A stretch of 15,128 nucleotides of DNA from Bacteroidales bacterium (GCA_012728155.1 JAAYFR010000354.1:1-15128); one strand, 5' to 3'; shown: positions 7,724-15,128, counted from the stretch's first letter. The notes: generated from the letters alone by a model not told the origin. Numbers and translations: made by a program.

Positions 7724-8801
7724 AATGAGTAAAATTTATATAGCCGGCCACACTGGCCTGGTTGGATCTGCCATTTGGAAAAATCTTCTATCGAAAGGGT
7801 ATACCAATCTTGTAGGACGTTCCCATAGAGAGTTGGACTTGATGGATCGAACTTCGGTGAAAGATTTTTTTGACCGGGAAAATCCGGAGTATGTGATCTT
7901 AGCAGCTGCATATGTGGGAGGAATTGTTGCCAATAATACATATCGCGCAGATTTTATCTATCGCAATCTCCAAATACAAAACAATGTGATAGGGGAGAGC
8001 TTTACACATAATGTAAAGAAACTGCTATTTCTGGGAAGCAGTTGTATCTATCCGAAAGAGGCCCCACAACCTATCAGTGAAGAAGATCTGCTCACTTCGC
8101 CCCTTGAATATACCAATGAACCGTATGCGATCGCCAAAATTGCCGGACTCAAAATGTGTGAGAGCTTTAACATACAATTCGGCACCAATTATATTGCCGT
8201 CATGCCTACCAATCTGTATGGTCCGAATGACAATTTCGACTTGGAGAAAAGTCATGTGCTTCCGGCATTGATCCGCAAAATGCATTTGGCCAAATGTATG
8301 AAGGAAAATAATTGGAGTGGAATACAGAAGGATCTGAGGCGAAGATCATTGGATGGAATTGGTGGACAAAGCACAATAGATGATTTTGTCTTTACCCTGA
8401 ATAAGTACGGCATTTTTTCTAATCATCTCGATTTGTGGGGAACGGGCAAGCCAATGAGGGAATTCCTTTGGAGTGAAGACTTGGCCGATGCCTGTGTGTT
8501 CATCCTTGAAAATGTGAATTTCGAAGATCTTAGAAAGGGAAAAGAGGAGGTTCGTAACTGTCATATCAATATCGGAACCGGTAAAGAAATCAGTATAAAA
8601 GAATTGGCCCTTCTCACTGCCGATATAATTGGATATACCGGTAGAATTAAATTCAACCCATTGAAGCCGGACGGTACGATGCGGAAATTGACCGATGTCT
8701 CTAAGCTAAAATCGTTGGGATGGCAATATCGGGTAGAGCTTGATGAGGGTATCCGCCGGATGTATCAGTGGTACCTAACCGATCAGGAAGAGAGTGTATA
8801 G
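7716..8801 (+). CDS. fcl: GDP-L-fucose synthase (epimerase/reductase)
   Basis: Second and last step of GDP-L-fucose synthesis: 3,5-epimerisation and NADPH reduction of GDP-4-keto-6-deoxymannose. Extended SDR with GHTGLVGSAI (11-20), the SSCIYP catalytic segment (S108, C110), Y137 and K141 in YAIAK, and H180 in KSHVLPALIRK, corresponding to Ser107, Cys109, Tyr136, Lys140 and His179 of E. coli Fcl. At 361 residues it is about 40 longer than the E. coli enzyme; the extra sequence lies around 190-240, between the catalytic histidine and the LWGTGKPMREFLW segment. Long Fcl forms are common in Bacteroidota. The start may be the ATG at 7716, which overlaps gmd, or the ATG at 7725, which still overlaps nothing essential and begins MSKIYIAGH. 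Confidence 0.97.
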   Translation: MNEMSKIYIAGHTGLVGSAIWKNLLSKGYTNLVGRSHRELDLMDRTSVKDFFDRENPEYVILAAAYVGGIVANNTYRADFIYRNLQIQNNVIGESFTHNVKKLLFLGSSCIYPKEAPQPISEEDLLTSPLEYTNEPYAIAKIAGLKMCESFNIQFGTNYIAVMPTNLYGPNDNFDLEKSHVLPALIRKMHLAKCMKENNWSGIQKDLRRRSLDGIGGQSTIDDFVFTLNKYGIFSNHLDLWGTGKPMREFLWSEDLADACVFILENVNFEDLRKGKEEVRNCHINIGTGKEISIKELALLTADIIGYTGRIKFNPLKPDGTMRKLTDVSKLKSLGWQYRVELDEGIRRMYQWYLTDQEESV

Positions 8802-8831
8802 ATAAAAAGAAAATAGTAATAAAAAAACGTT

Positions 8832-9302
8832 ATGGAATTTAGAACAATTATCGATATCCAATTCAAAGAATTCGATCAGACAGTCTTTGAAAAATCATTG
8901 ATATGGTTAAACGATCCGGAGATAAAACGGCTTACCGATACCCCCGATACAAATTGGGATATTCGGAAGAGATGGTTCGATAGCCTGAAAGATAGGAGTG
9001 ATTATTATATTCGATCGGTGTGGCGGGATGACGAACCGATTGGTGCGTGTGGCCTTAAGCACATTACCTCTACCGATGGAGAGTCATTTGTATATATAGG
9101 CGAAAAAAAGTATTGGGGTAAAGCTATTGGATTGCAGATGTTGCAGCATGTCATCAATTATGGAGAGACATTAGGATTGACTTCCATTTACGCTCAGGTG
9201 CTGAAAGAAAATATCAATTCTTTTAAAATGGCCAGCCGGTTCGGCTTTAGAAAAGAGAGAGACGTGGATGAGTTGAGAATATTGATGCGTTGTTATCTTT
9301 AA
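8832..9302 (+). CDS. GNAT family N-acetyltransferase
   Basis: Small cytosolic acetyl-CoA-dependent transferase of 156 residues, resembling the RimJ/RimL-like branch to which nucleotide-amino-sugar acetyltransferases (for example PseH) also belong. Seen in the sequence: a substrate segment with LNDPEIKRLTDTPD (26-39), the central strand EPIGACGLKHI (68-78), the acetyl-CoA pyrophosphate loop YWGKAIG (94-100) after a YIGEKKY strand, and the C-terminal ENINSFKMASRFGFRKE (126-142) that closes the GNAT fold. It follows fcl by 30 bases and precedes a GT4 by 14, so it is probably a sugar-modifying enzyme of the glycan cluster. No aminotransferase that would create an amino sugar is seen in the window, so O-acetylation or an amino sugar made elsewhere are both possible. 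Confidence 0.82.
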   Translation: MEFRTIIDIQFKEFDQTVFEKSLIWLNDPEIKRLTDTPDTNWDIRKRWFDSLKDRSDYYIRSVWRDDEPIGACGLKHITSTDGESFVYIGEKKYWGKAIGLQMLQHVINYGETLGLTSIYAQVLKENINSFKMASRFGFRKERDVDELRILMRCYL

Positions 9303-9316
9303 ACAAATAAAACAAA

Positions 9317-10549
9317 ATGGTAAGACCAAAAATTCTAATCAATGCTTATGCTTGTTCTCCAGATAGGGGTAGTGAACCCGGTATGGGCTGGAACTGGTGT
9401 ACACACCTCGCAAAGTATTGCGAACTCTACATCATTACCGAAGAGGAGTTTCGGGAGAAAATAGAGGCAACTCTGGTTACCTTGCCACAGGGGGAAAGTA
9501 TGCACTTCTATTTTAATCCGGTATCGGAGAGAGTAAGAGAAATGGCAAGAAATCAAGGCGATTGGAGGTTTTACGCTCATTATAAGAAATGGCAGAAGAA
9601 AACATTGGAAATTGCACGTAAGATTGTTTCAACAGAGAAGATCGATATTCTACATCAACTGAATATGATTGGTTTCAGGGAACCGGGATATTTGTGGAAA
9701 ATAGAGGGAATCCCTTTTGTATGGGGACCAATCGGCGGATTAAAACAGTTTCCAACAGCCTATCTCCAAGGTGCGAATTTGAAGATGCAGCTTTTCAATC
9801 GCCTTAAAAATAGGCTCAATCTTGTGCAATTGAAGCATGATGTTAGGGTTGATAAGGCATTTAAACGGGCAGATTTATTGGTTAGCTCTATTCCTGATTC
9901 ATACCGTGCAATAAAAAAATGGAAAAAAAAGGAGTCTGTCGTTATTCCGGAAACCGGCTCCTTTATCAGTGATGATATGGAGACAAATAGATTTTATGAC
10001 AAGGATTTTAATGTGGTATGGGTGGGAAGATTCTATTTCCGCAAGCAGTTATCGTTAGCCTTAAAAGCTTTGAAGGCAACCCAGAATAAGCGAATCCGTT
10101 TAAATATATATGGCGATGGTGAAGCAGAGAGCGAGAAGGAGGCAAAACAACTTGTGAAAGATTTGGCAATTTCAGACCAAGTGATTTGGCACGGAAATCA
10201 ACCTCCCGCCGTAGTACAACAAGCTATGCGTGAGGCGCAACTCTTTTTCTTCACAAGCATCAGTGAAGATACTTCGACCGTGGTTTTAGAAGCTATAAGC
10301 AACCGATTACCCGTTTTGTGTTTCGATACCTGTGGTTTTGGAGCTATAATCGATGAAATGGTAGGACGTAAAATTGCTCTTACCAATCCTGAAAAGTCAG
10401 TCACTGATTTCTCGGAATATTTGAATCTCTTCTACGCTAATCGCCCATTATTGGAGGAGTTATCCTTGAACTGTAAAAGAGTGCAGCAAAAGCTCTCATG
10501 GGAAGAGAAAGCAAAAAAGATGGTGAGCCTATATCAGGAAATAATATAA
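9317..10549 (+). CDS. glycosyltransferase family 4 (GT-B fold)
   Basis: 410-residue GT4 enzyme and the last gene of the plus-strand cluster. The N-terminus carries the diagnostic INAYACSPDRGSEPGMGWNW region (8-27), which forms the donor phosphate and acceptor loop in this subgroup. Later come FVWGPIGG (134-141), VVWVGRFYFRK (233-243), NIYGDGEAE (263-271) and the E-x7-E motif with E317 and E325 (SEDTSTVVLEA). All landmarks are intact and the length is normal. The start at 9317 has only an A-rich leader. This gene is separated from the other three transferases by the initiating enzyme and the fucose genes; a role as fucosyltransferase is suggested by position only and is not shown by any motif. 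Confidence 0.92.
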   Translation: MVRPKILINAYACSPDRGSEPGMGWNWCTHLAKYCELYIITEEEFREKIEATLVTLPQGESMHFYFNPVSERVREMARNQGDWRFYAHYKKWQKKTLEIARKIVSTEKIDILHQLNMIGFREPGYLWKIEGIPFVWGPIGGLKQFPTAYLQGANLKMQLFNRLKNRLNLVQLKHDVRVDKAFKRADLLVSSIPDSYRAIKKWKKKESVVIPETGSFISDDMETNRFYDKDFNVVWVGRFYFRKQLSLALKALKATQNKRIRLNIYGDGEAESEKEAKQLVKDLAISDQVIWHGNQPPAVVQQAMREAQLFFFTSISEDTSTVVLEAISNRLPVLCFDTCGFGAIIDEMVGRKIALTNPEKSVTDFSEYLNLFYANRPLLEELSLNCKRVQQKLSWEEKAKKMVSLYQEII

Positions 10550-10561
10550 TTGTACTCTCAT

Positions 10562-10576
10562 GCCAATAACATTGGC
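10562..10576. terminator. short perfect hairpin at the convergent junction
   Basis: GCCAAT (10562-10567) and ATTGGC (10571-10576) form a perfect six-base stem with a three-base loop, 13 bases after the stop of the last glycosyltransferase gene and 39 bases beyond the stop of the convergent permease gene. There is no T-run on either strand, so a standard intrinsic terminator is not shown. Position between convergent genes makes a bidirectional transcription end plausible. The remaining junction up to 10614 holds nothing else recognisable. Confidence 0.4.
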
Positions 10577-10614
10577 GCGGGTAACAGTGACAATACCTTC
10601 AGTGAGTTCTGCGA

Positions 10615-11832
10615 TTAGTTGCCGATCTCACTCTCCTCTTTATTTTCTTTCGACTTGGGAAGAACCAGGTTTAAAAATACACCAATAAGCGCGGAAAGAC
10701 CGATACCTGTCATGCTGATACTTCCCAATTGCAATACAGCACCCCCAATCCCGGTGGTGAGAGTTAATGAGACGATGATCAAGTTGCGGGTATTGCTCAT
10801 ATCGGTCTTGTTCTTGATCATGTTATTTACACCCGTAGCCGCAATCATACCGAATAAGAGCAGCATGATGCCGCCAAGTACCGAACTTGGAATAGATTTG
10901 AGAAAAGCACTCACTTTCCCAACCAACGAAAAGATAATACCGGTGATTGCAGCAATGCGTATTACTGCGGGATCAGTCACCTTAGTGAGGATCATGGCAC
11001 CGGTTACTTCAGAATAGGTGGTTACTGGAGGACCTCCAATGAATCCCGACACACAACAGGCAATACCATCGCCAAACAAGGTGCGATGTAATCCCGGATT
11101 TTTTACAAAATCTTTCTCGGCAACCTGACTGACCGCATAGAGATCGCCCACATGCTCAATGACCGGAGCAATGGCTACCGGAATCATAAAGAGGACTGCT
11201 CCCCATGAGAATTCCGGTTTGACAAACTGAGGTAACCCTATCCATGGAGCTACGGCAATACCGGAGAAATCTACCTTCCCCATCAACATAGCGGCCAGAT
11301 AACCTACTATAATTCCACAGAAAATAGGGATCAATTGGAACAACCCTTTGGCAAACATACTTACCACAATGGCTGTTACCAGAGCGATGATGGCCAACAG
11401 CCAATCTTCCTTCGCCATATCTACCCCTACACCCGCCAATGAAAGACCAATCAGCATGATCACCGGTCCAATCACTACCGGGGGGAAAAGGCGCTCGATC
11501 AATTTTACTCCCTGCCATTTAACCAGCGCACTCATCAGGAAATAGACAAGCCCAACGGCTACCAAGCCCGATAACGTTCCCGCCAACCCATATAGTTCAG
11601 TAGCCTTTATGATTGGGGCGATAAAGGCAAAGCTACTCCCCAAAAAAATAGGAACCATCCCTTTCGTAACCAAATGAAAGATCAGAGTTCCTACCCCTGC
11701 GGTAAAAAGTGCTGTAGAGGGATCAAGACCAACTAATAACGGCACCAGTACCGTGGCGCCAAATGCCACAAAAAGAAATTGAACGCCCACAATGGTTTTA
11801 TAGATGGGACTAAGTTGTTTGTTGTTCTCCAT
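10615..11832 (-). CDS. uraA: uracil/xanthine permease, NCS2 (UraA-like) family
   Basis: Inner-membrane proton-coupled nucleobase importer of 405 residues, with the long hydrophobic segments expected of the 14-helix UraA fold. The N-terminal FVAFGATVLVPLLVG (21-35) and GSSFAFIAPI (65-74) match the NCS2 core. Transport-site residues: E226 in the EHVGD motif and E275 in GGPPVTTYSE, spaced 49 apart like Glu241 and Glu290 of E. coli UraA. The position of UraA His245 is an aspartate here (D230), as in xanthine/urate members, and the usual Asn of the PPNTTY segment is Val270. So uracil is the default call, but xanthine or another base is possible. The C-terminus is a short charged tail. It is a single-gene unit with its own promoter, unrelated to the glycan cluster it faces. 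Confidence 0.9.
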   Translation of the reverse strand: MENNKQLSPIYKTIVGVQFLFVAFGATVLVPLLVGLDPSTALFTAGVGTLIFHLVTKGMVPIFLGSSFAFIAPIIKATELYGLAGTLSGLVAVGLVYFLMSALVKWQGVKLIERLFPPVVIGPVIMLIGLSLAGVGVDMAKEDWLLAIIALVTAIVVSMFAKGLFQLIPIFCGIIVGYLAAMLMGKVDFSGIAVAPWIGLPQFVKPEFSWGAVLFMIPVAIAPVIEHVGDLYAVSQVAEKDFVKNPGLHRTLFGDGIACCVSGFIGGPPVTTYSEVTGAMILTKVTDPAVIRIAAITGIIFSLVGKVSAFLKSIPSSVLGGIMLLLFGMIAATGVNNMIKNKTDMSNTRNLIIVSLTLTTGIGGAVLQLGSISMTGIGLSALIGVFLNLVLPKSKENKEESEIGN

Positions 11833-11859
11833 TGAATTGTATGATATCTATTTTGCCTG

Positions 11860-11894
11860 CAAAGATAAAAAGTTTCGTCAAATATGTATGCAAA
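11860..11894 (-). promoter_or_regulatory. Bacteroides-type promoter of the uraA-like gene
   Basis: On the minus strand the -7 element TATCTTTG (11867 down to 11860) matches the Bacteroides consensus TAnnTTTG exactly. A TTTG at 11894-11891 lies 23 bases upstream of it, slightly more than the usual 19-21, and a second TTTG at 11882-11879 is too close. Transcription would start near 11853-11855, leaving a leader of about 20 bases before the ATG at 11832. The strong -7 box and correct placement make this the best promoter in the window. Confidence 0.7.
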
Positions 11895-11936
11895 TATAAA
11901 TAAAAATTAAACAAAGTTTGAGAATGTCGCCTAAAT

Positions 11937-13394
11937 CTATTCGTGGGCTGCCTGAAAAGGAGAGGCAGGTAACCCCTCCCGGTTGTAGAGATTGGCATCC
12001 CCCGGGTTATCGCCCCATGCATATCGGACAAAGATCGGATTGGCTATCTCATCGTTATAGACCACTACCTGGTTCTCTTTGTTGACATAAGCCTTTGCCC
12101 ATACATATTTTTTATCGGCACCTGCAATGGCAAATCCATTGAGATAACCATATTTGTTCTTTACCATCAAGCCGGAACCTGTATGATGGAAGTCAAGAAT
12201 AATCCTATTCCCTGTTATATTCATTGATTGAAAAACCGGACCGGAATAAACGACCTCTTGACCGTATGTCTTGTTTAGGGCGATCAATGCCAATCTTAAC
12301 CCCACATCCTGTTTGTTTCTGGGATGTATGTCGTTCGCTTCGCCAATATCAATCGTGACCGCTTCACCGGTATTGGGGACCGATAGGGTATGATGCTGCG
12401 CATCCCGTAGTTCAGCCCATTGGCTCTCTACCGGCAATGGGCTTTCCGGTTTATAATTGGCTAACTGTACCCAATAAAAAGGAAATTCATATCCCCATTG
12501 TGCTCTCCAGTTGCGAATTAAAGCGGGAAATAAAGAATAATAATCTCCCGATCGCCCCGCATGGGCATTGTTCTCCCCCTGATACCATATGACCCCTTTG
12601 ATGGGCATATTGACAACCGGACTAACCATCCCATTATACAATACCGAAGGATATGAGTTGGGTTGAACTTTTCCAGCCTCGATCATTCCGGTAGAGAGTT
12701 TAATTTTCATACTGTCGGGAGAGCTCTCCGGTGTGTAGTTGTAATGATCTCTTAATTCGTAGGGTAGGGAGGCGAATGATTCTTCACTGATCCAAGGCTC
12801 AATCTCGCTACCGCCCCATGATGCGTTGATGATCCCGATCGGGATGTTGGTCTCCTGAAACAACTTACGGGCAAAGAAGTAGGCTACCGCCGAAAAATTG
12901 CCTACCGTCTCAGGGGTGCAGACTTGCCATTCTCCACTTATCTCGGTGACAGGCTCAAAAGCAACCTTTCTCCCCACATTGAAAGATCTGATTTCAGGAT
13001 ACTGCGCAGCAGCGATCTCCTCTTCCGCATTATTTGATTTTGCCACGTTCCACACCATATTCGATTGTCCACTGCAAAACCAAACGTCTCCAATAAGAAT
13101 ATCGTGCAATTCAATAACCTGATCTTTTCCTTTTATTGACAATATATGGGGTCCTCCATATTTTTCGGGATTTAAGGTGACCATCCATTCTCCATTTTTA
13201 GCCGTTCTTACTTTCCGAACCTGCCCGTTGAAGGAGACTGTGATCCTTTCTCCCGGATCACCCCATCCCCAGATTCGTATCTCCCGGTTTCCTTGCAATA
13301 TCATGTTGTCTGAAAAAATATCCGGTAGCCGGACGGCACCCATTAAAACAGGTGCAATTAATATCAGCCATATGGTGAAAAATACTTTCCTCAT
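11937..13394 (-). CDS. secreted sialate O-acetylesterase-type esterase (SGNH, SASA domain)
   Basis: Exported esterase of 485 residues, expected to remove O-acetyl groups from sialic acid or other glycan sugars in the periplasm. The start is taken as the ATG at 13394; an in-frame TTG at 13403 would add only three residues in front of the signal peptide. The signal peptide is MRKVFFTIWLILIAPVLMGA, with likely cleavage after MGA. A beta-sandwich-like region (about 22-95, with IWGWGDPGE and NGEWMVTL) precedes the SGNH domain. That domain shows GQSNM with nucleophile Ser111, INASWGGS (189-196), WYQGENN (270-276) and the catalytic Asp355/His357 pair in NDIHPRN. All active-site blocks are intact. 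Length fits the short members of the family. It follows the creatininase-family gene by 87 bases and is probably co-transcribed with it. Confidence 0.9.
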   Translation of the reverse strand: MRKVFFTIWLILIAPVLMGAVRLPDIFSDNMILQGNREIRIWGWGDPGERITVSFNGQVRKVRTAKNGEWMVTLNPEKYGGPHILSIKGKDQVIELHDILIGDVWFCSGQSNMVWNVAKSNNAEEEIAAAQYPEIRSFNVGRKVAFEPVTEISGEWQVCTPETVGNFSAVAYFFARKLFQETNIPIGIINASWGGSEIEPWISEESFASLPYELRDHYNYTPESSPDSMKIKLSTGMIEAGKVQPNSYPSVLYNGMVSPVVNMPIKGVIWYQGENNAHAGRSGDYYSLFPALIRNWRAQWGYEFPFYWVQLANYKPESPLPVESQWAELRDAQHHTLSVPNTGEAVTIDIGEANDIHPRNKQDVGLRLALIALNKTYGQEVVYSGPVFQSMNITGNRIILDFHHTGSGLMVKNKYGYLNGFAIAGADKKYVWAKAYVNKENQVVVYNDEIANPIFVRYAWGDNPGDANLYNREGLPASPFQAAHE

Positions 13395-13400
13395 TGTTGT

Positions 13401-13437
13401 CAATTCAATTAAAAAAAGTTACCAATTCAATTAAAAA
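13401..13437. repeat. two direct copies of a 15-base A/T-rich repeat before the esterase gene
   Basis: CAATTCAATTAAAAA occurs at 13401-13415 and again at 13423-13437, a 22-base period. On the coding strand the copies read TTTTTAATTGAATTG and lie just upstream of the esterase ATG at 13394, within the untranslated gap after the creatininase-family stop. They may be a regulator site or a local duplication; no known operator is recognised. Confidence 0.6.
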
Positions 13438-13481
13438 CAGTATACCATTATCCTTTGAACTTCGATTATTCGCTTTCTCTA

Positions 13482-14246
13482 TTATTCATATAAGCACGTT
13501 ACATCAATTTTTGCCAACTCCACAAATATGGCAGCTACCTCGTCGACAACCATCTCAAAAAAACGCTTTCCCTTCTCTTTTGTTGATGCTGCCGGATTAC
13601 CGATACCGGTATCCTGACTGACTTGCGACCAACGTCGTTCTGCCCAGAACCAACCCTCCCGCAAAGCTTTGATTTTAATTTTTTTCTCCTTTCCTTCCCC
13701 CGCTTCTTCTAATGGGAGTACCCACTCCGGTTTTAGGTGAAGCAACATGCTGGTCTCCATTTCATCGGCGTGATCTCCTTCCTGCTCGAAAAACCCTTCT
13801 CTTCCGCTCCACCTGAACCAATTGCATACCGAGATGAACATATCGGGATATCTTGCCCCCAGTTCACGCACCATCGTCTTGAAATCATTGCCTCCATGAC
13901 TGTTGAGAATGACTAATTTCTTGATCCCATGCCTGTTGAGATTCTCTACAATATCATTCAAGATGATCAGTTGGGTACTGGGATAAATATTCATATCCAA
14001 TTTAATATCCAATTGTCCGGTATTAACTCCGAAAGGGATGGTAGGTAATACAATTAACTTCGCACCTCTTTCCCAAGCAATCCGGGCAGATTCTGCCGCA
14101 ATAGTGTCGGCGAGGATAGTGTCGGTAGCGTAGGGTAAATGATAATTATGCGCTTCGGTGGCACCCCAGGGAAGGATTGCCAGCTCATAATCGCTCTCTT
14201 TGATCGATTTCCAGTTCGATTCTGCTAAAATATAGGGTCGTATCAT
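13482..14246 (-). CDS. creatininase-family amidohydrolase
   Basis: Cytosolic metal-dependent hydrolase of 254 residues, the usual length for the creatininase family (creatininase, ArfB-type formamide hydrolases, MftE-type peptidases). Metal-site segments: ATEAHNYHLPYATD with E31, H33, H36 and D42, a NSHGGN motif with H117, and a GDHADEMETS motif around 157-166 carrying H159 and the Glu that closes the metal site (E162 or E164). All known ligand types are present. No signal peptide. The family cleaves many different C-N bonds, so true creatinine metabolism is unlikely to be inferred; between a sugar permease and an O-acetylesterase, a role in processing an imported amide- or amino-containing sugar is plausible but not shown. 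It begins 64 bases after the permease gene. Confidence 0.85.
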   Translation of the reverse strand: MIRPYILAESNWKSIKESDYELAILPWGATEAHNYHLPYATDTILADTIAAESARIAWERGAKLIVLPTIPFGVNTGQLDIKLDMNIYPSTQLIILNDIVENLNRHGIKKLVILNSHGGNDFKTMVRELGARYPDMFISVCNWFRWSGREGFFEQEGDHADEMETSMLLHLKPEWVLPLEEAGEGKEKKIKIKALREGWFWAERRWSQVSQDTGIGNPAASTKEKGKRFFEMVVDEVAAIFVELAKIDVTCLYE

Positions 14247-14310
14247 GATAAAACAGTTTAATCTGCCTGCCTTTCATACAAGGGTAGAGAGTGCAAACAG
14301 GGATATTTTT

Positions 14311-15128
14311 TCACACTTTTGAAGCTTTTCTGCCTATCTTATGCCCAATCAAAGCATAAAAGAGAATGTAAAGATAGGCAGGGATAAATATGCGGTAAGC
14401 TGACTGGAAATCAGAAGGGAGAGCGATGTCACCTATTTTGATCGCATCCAGTAAAAAACCGAATATCAAGGGAATGGCCGCACCTCCTACCAACGCTATA
14501 ATCAGCATCGATGCAGCCGATTTAGTGAATTTACCCATATTGGTGATGGTCAACCCCCAGATGCAACCCCACATGATGGAGTGGGAGAGTCCCAAGCCGG
14601 AGAGGAAGTAAATGGCAATATGGGGCGGCAAAAGCACCAAAAGGATGGACGATATGAGAGCAATTAAAGAGAAAATTATCAATCCCTTACTCTGAGAAAG
14701 CCACTGAAGGGAAAAGATGCTGATAACATAACCGATGATCATCCCTACAGGTCCGATCATTGAATATCTGGCCGGTGATTCTACACCTATCGATCGGGCA
14801 AAATCGATGACCGATGCCATGGGTAGCGTTTCAACCCCCACATAAATGAACAAGGCAAGTACGCCAAACCACAAATGAGGAAATTTCCAGACATTTTTTT
14901 TCTGGTTAGCCGCGATAACTAATTCGTTGTCAACAACTATCTCTTCCTCTCCTTCACCCTCTGCCGCGATTTCGGGAAGAGGTATGAATATCATTGCCAA
15001 GGCGAATAACGCAATAATACCGGCAGCCATACCAAATGGAATGGCTGCATTGGCAAGCATCGGATTTTTCACATCGATGAAAAGACTCAGAAAAATGGGA
15101 CCGAGAAACCATGCCGACTGATTCATAA
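14311..15128 (-). CDS. FucP/GlcP-like sugar MFS permease (5' end outside the window)
   Basis: C-terminal 272 residues of a major facilitator superfamily transporter. The frame is still open at the window edge and the family runs to about 410-440 residues, so the ATG at 15126 is an internal methionine. A helix with AWFLGPIFLSLF opens the fragment. A long central loop rich in Glu (EIAAEGEGEEE) separates the two halves. The second half shows LFIYVGVETLP, SIMWGCIWGLTITNMGKFTK and the ALVGGAAIPLIFGFLLDA segment, which match conserved stretches of E. coli FucP (notably the NLGxxTK and GG-x4-P-x2-GF-x2-D patterns). The C-terminus is GHKIGRKASKV. It probably imports a hexose, deoxyhexose or amino sugar; fucose specificity is not established. 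Confidence 0.88.
   Translation of the reverse strand, partial: MNQSAWFLGPIFLSLFIDVKNPMLANAAIPFGMAAGIIALFALAMIFIPLPEIAAEGEGEEEIVVDNELVIAANQKKNVWKFPHLWFGVLALFIYVGVETLPMASVIDFARSIGVESPARYSMIGPVGMIIGYVISIFSLQWLSQSKGLIIFSLIALISSILLVLLPPHIAIYFLSGLGLSHSIMWGCIWGLTITNMGKFTKSAASMLIIALVGGAAIPLIFGFLLDAIKIGDIALPSDFQSAYRIFIPAYLYILFYALIGHKIGRKASKV

Noticed and set aside
7133..7941. Long antisense open frames opposite gmd and fcl.
   Set aside because: They are shadows of strongly conserved SDR genes; the encoded sequences show no domain and are Cys/His/Ile-rich in the way antisense frames are.
10529..10630. A minus-strand frame across the junction reading LIAELTEGIVTVTRANVIG, which looks protein-like.
   Set aside because: Only about 30 codons between stops, no start, and it overlaps the ends of two real genes; could be a gene remnant but cannot be supported without a database search.
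14311..15128. A functional link between the FucP-like permease and the gmd-fcl fucose genes.
   Set aside because: They lie in different, oppositely oriented units separated by the nucleobase permease, and FucP-like proteins carry many sugars; proximity alone does not support a fucose salvage pathway.

Overview
The window looks like Bacteroidota (Bacteroidales) chromosome. Supporting signs are A/T-rich intergenic DNA, start codons mostly without clear Shine-Dalgarno sequences, one good Bacteroides-type -7 promoter element (TAnnTTTG, upstream of the purine/pyrimidine permease), and the adjacent gmd-fcl pair with the long form of Fcl. A family-level guess (for example Dysgonomonadaceae) is inference only.

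Region 1 (1-10549, + strand) is a surface or exopolysaccharide assembly cluster, closely packed and probably one transcript. In order it holds: a possible 3' tail of an upstream gene; a GT2 glycosyltransferase; two GT4 glycosyltransferases; a FemAB/BioF2-type acyltransferase; a WecG/TagA/CpsF (GT26) transferase; a WcaJ/WbaP-type polyprenyl-phosphate sugar phosphotransferase that starts the lipid-linked glycan; gmd and fcl, which make GDP-L-fucose from GDP-mannose; a GNAT acetyltransferase; and a third GT4. A plausible model: the phosphotransferase loads the first sugar on undecaprenyl phosphate, the GT26 adds the second, the GT2/GT4 enzymes extend the unit with fucose among the donors, and the two acyltransferases decorate it. 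Flippase, polymerase and export genes are not in the window and may lie upstream.

Region 2 (10550-11936): the cluster ends at a convergent junction with a short perfect hairpin. On the minus strand follows a uracil/xanthine permease (NCS2) with its own promoter, an ordinary housekeeping gene.

Region 3 (11937-15128, - strand) is a probable three-gene operon running from the right edge: a FucP-like sugar MFS permease (5' end cut by the window), a creatininase-family metal-dependent amidohydrolase, and a secreted sialate O-acetylesterase-type SGNH esterase. It looks like part of a carbohydrate-scavenging unit, but the substrate cannot be read from sequence.

No tRNA, rRNA, CRISPR array, insertion sequence, integrase, or defence or toxin gene was seen. 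The window is mostly well-known families. What deserves attention is the combination of enzymes: FemAB-like protein and GT26 together with a phosphoglycosyl transferase, GNAT next to gmd-fcl, and creatininase between permease and esterase.
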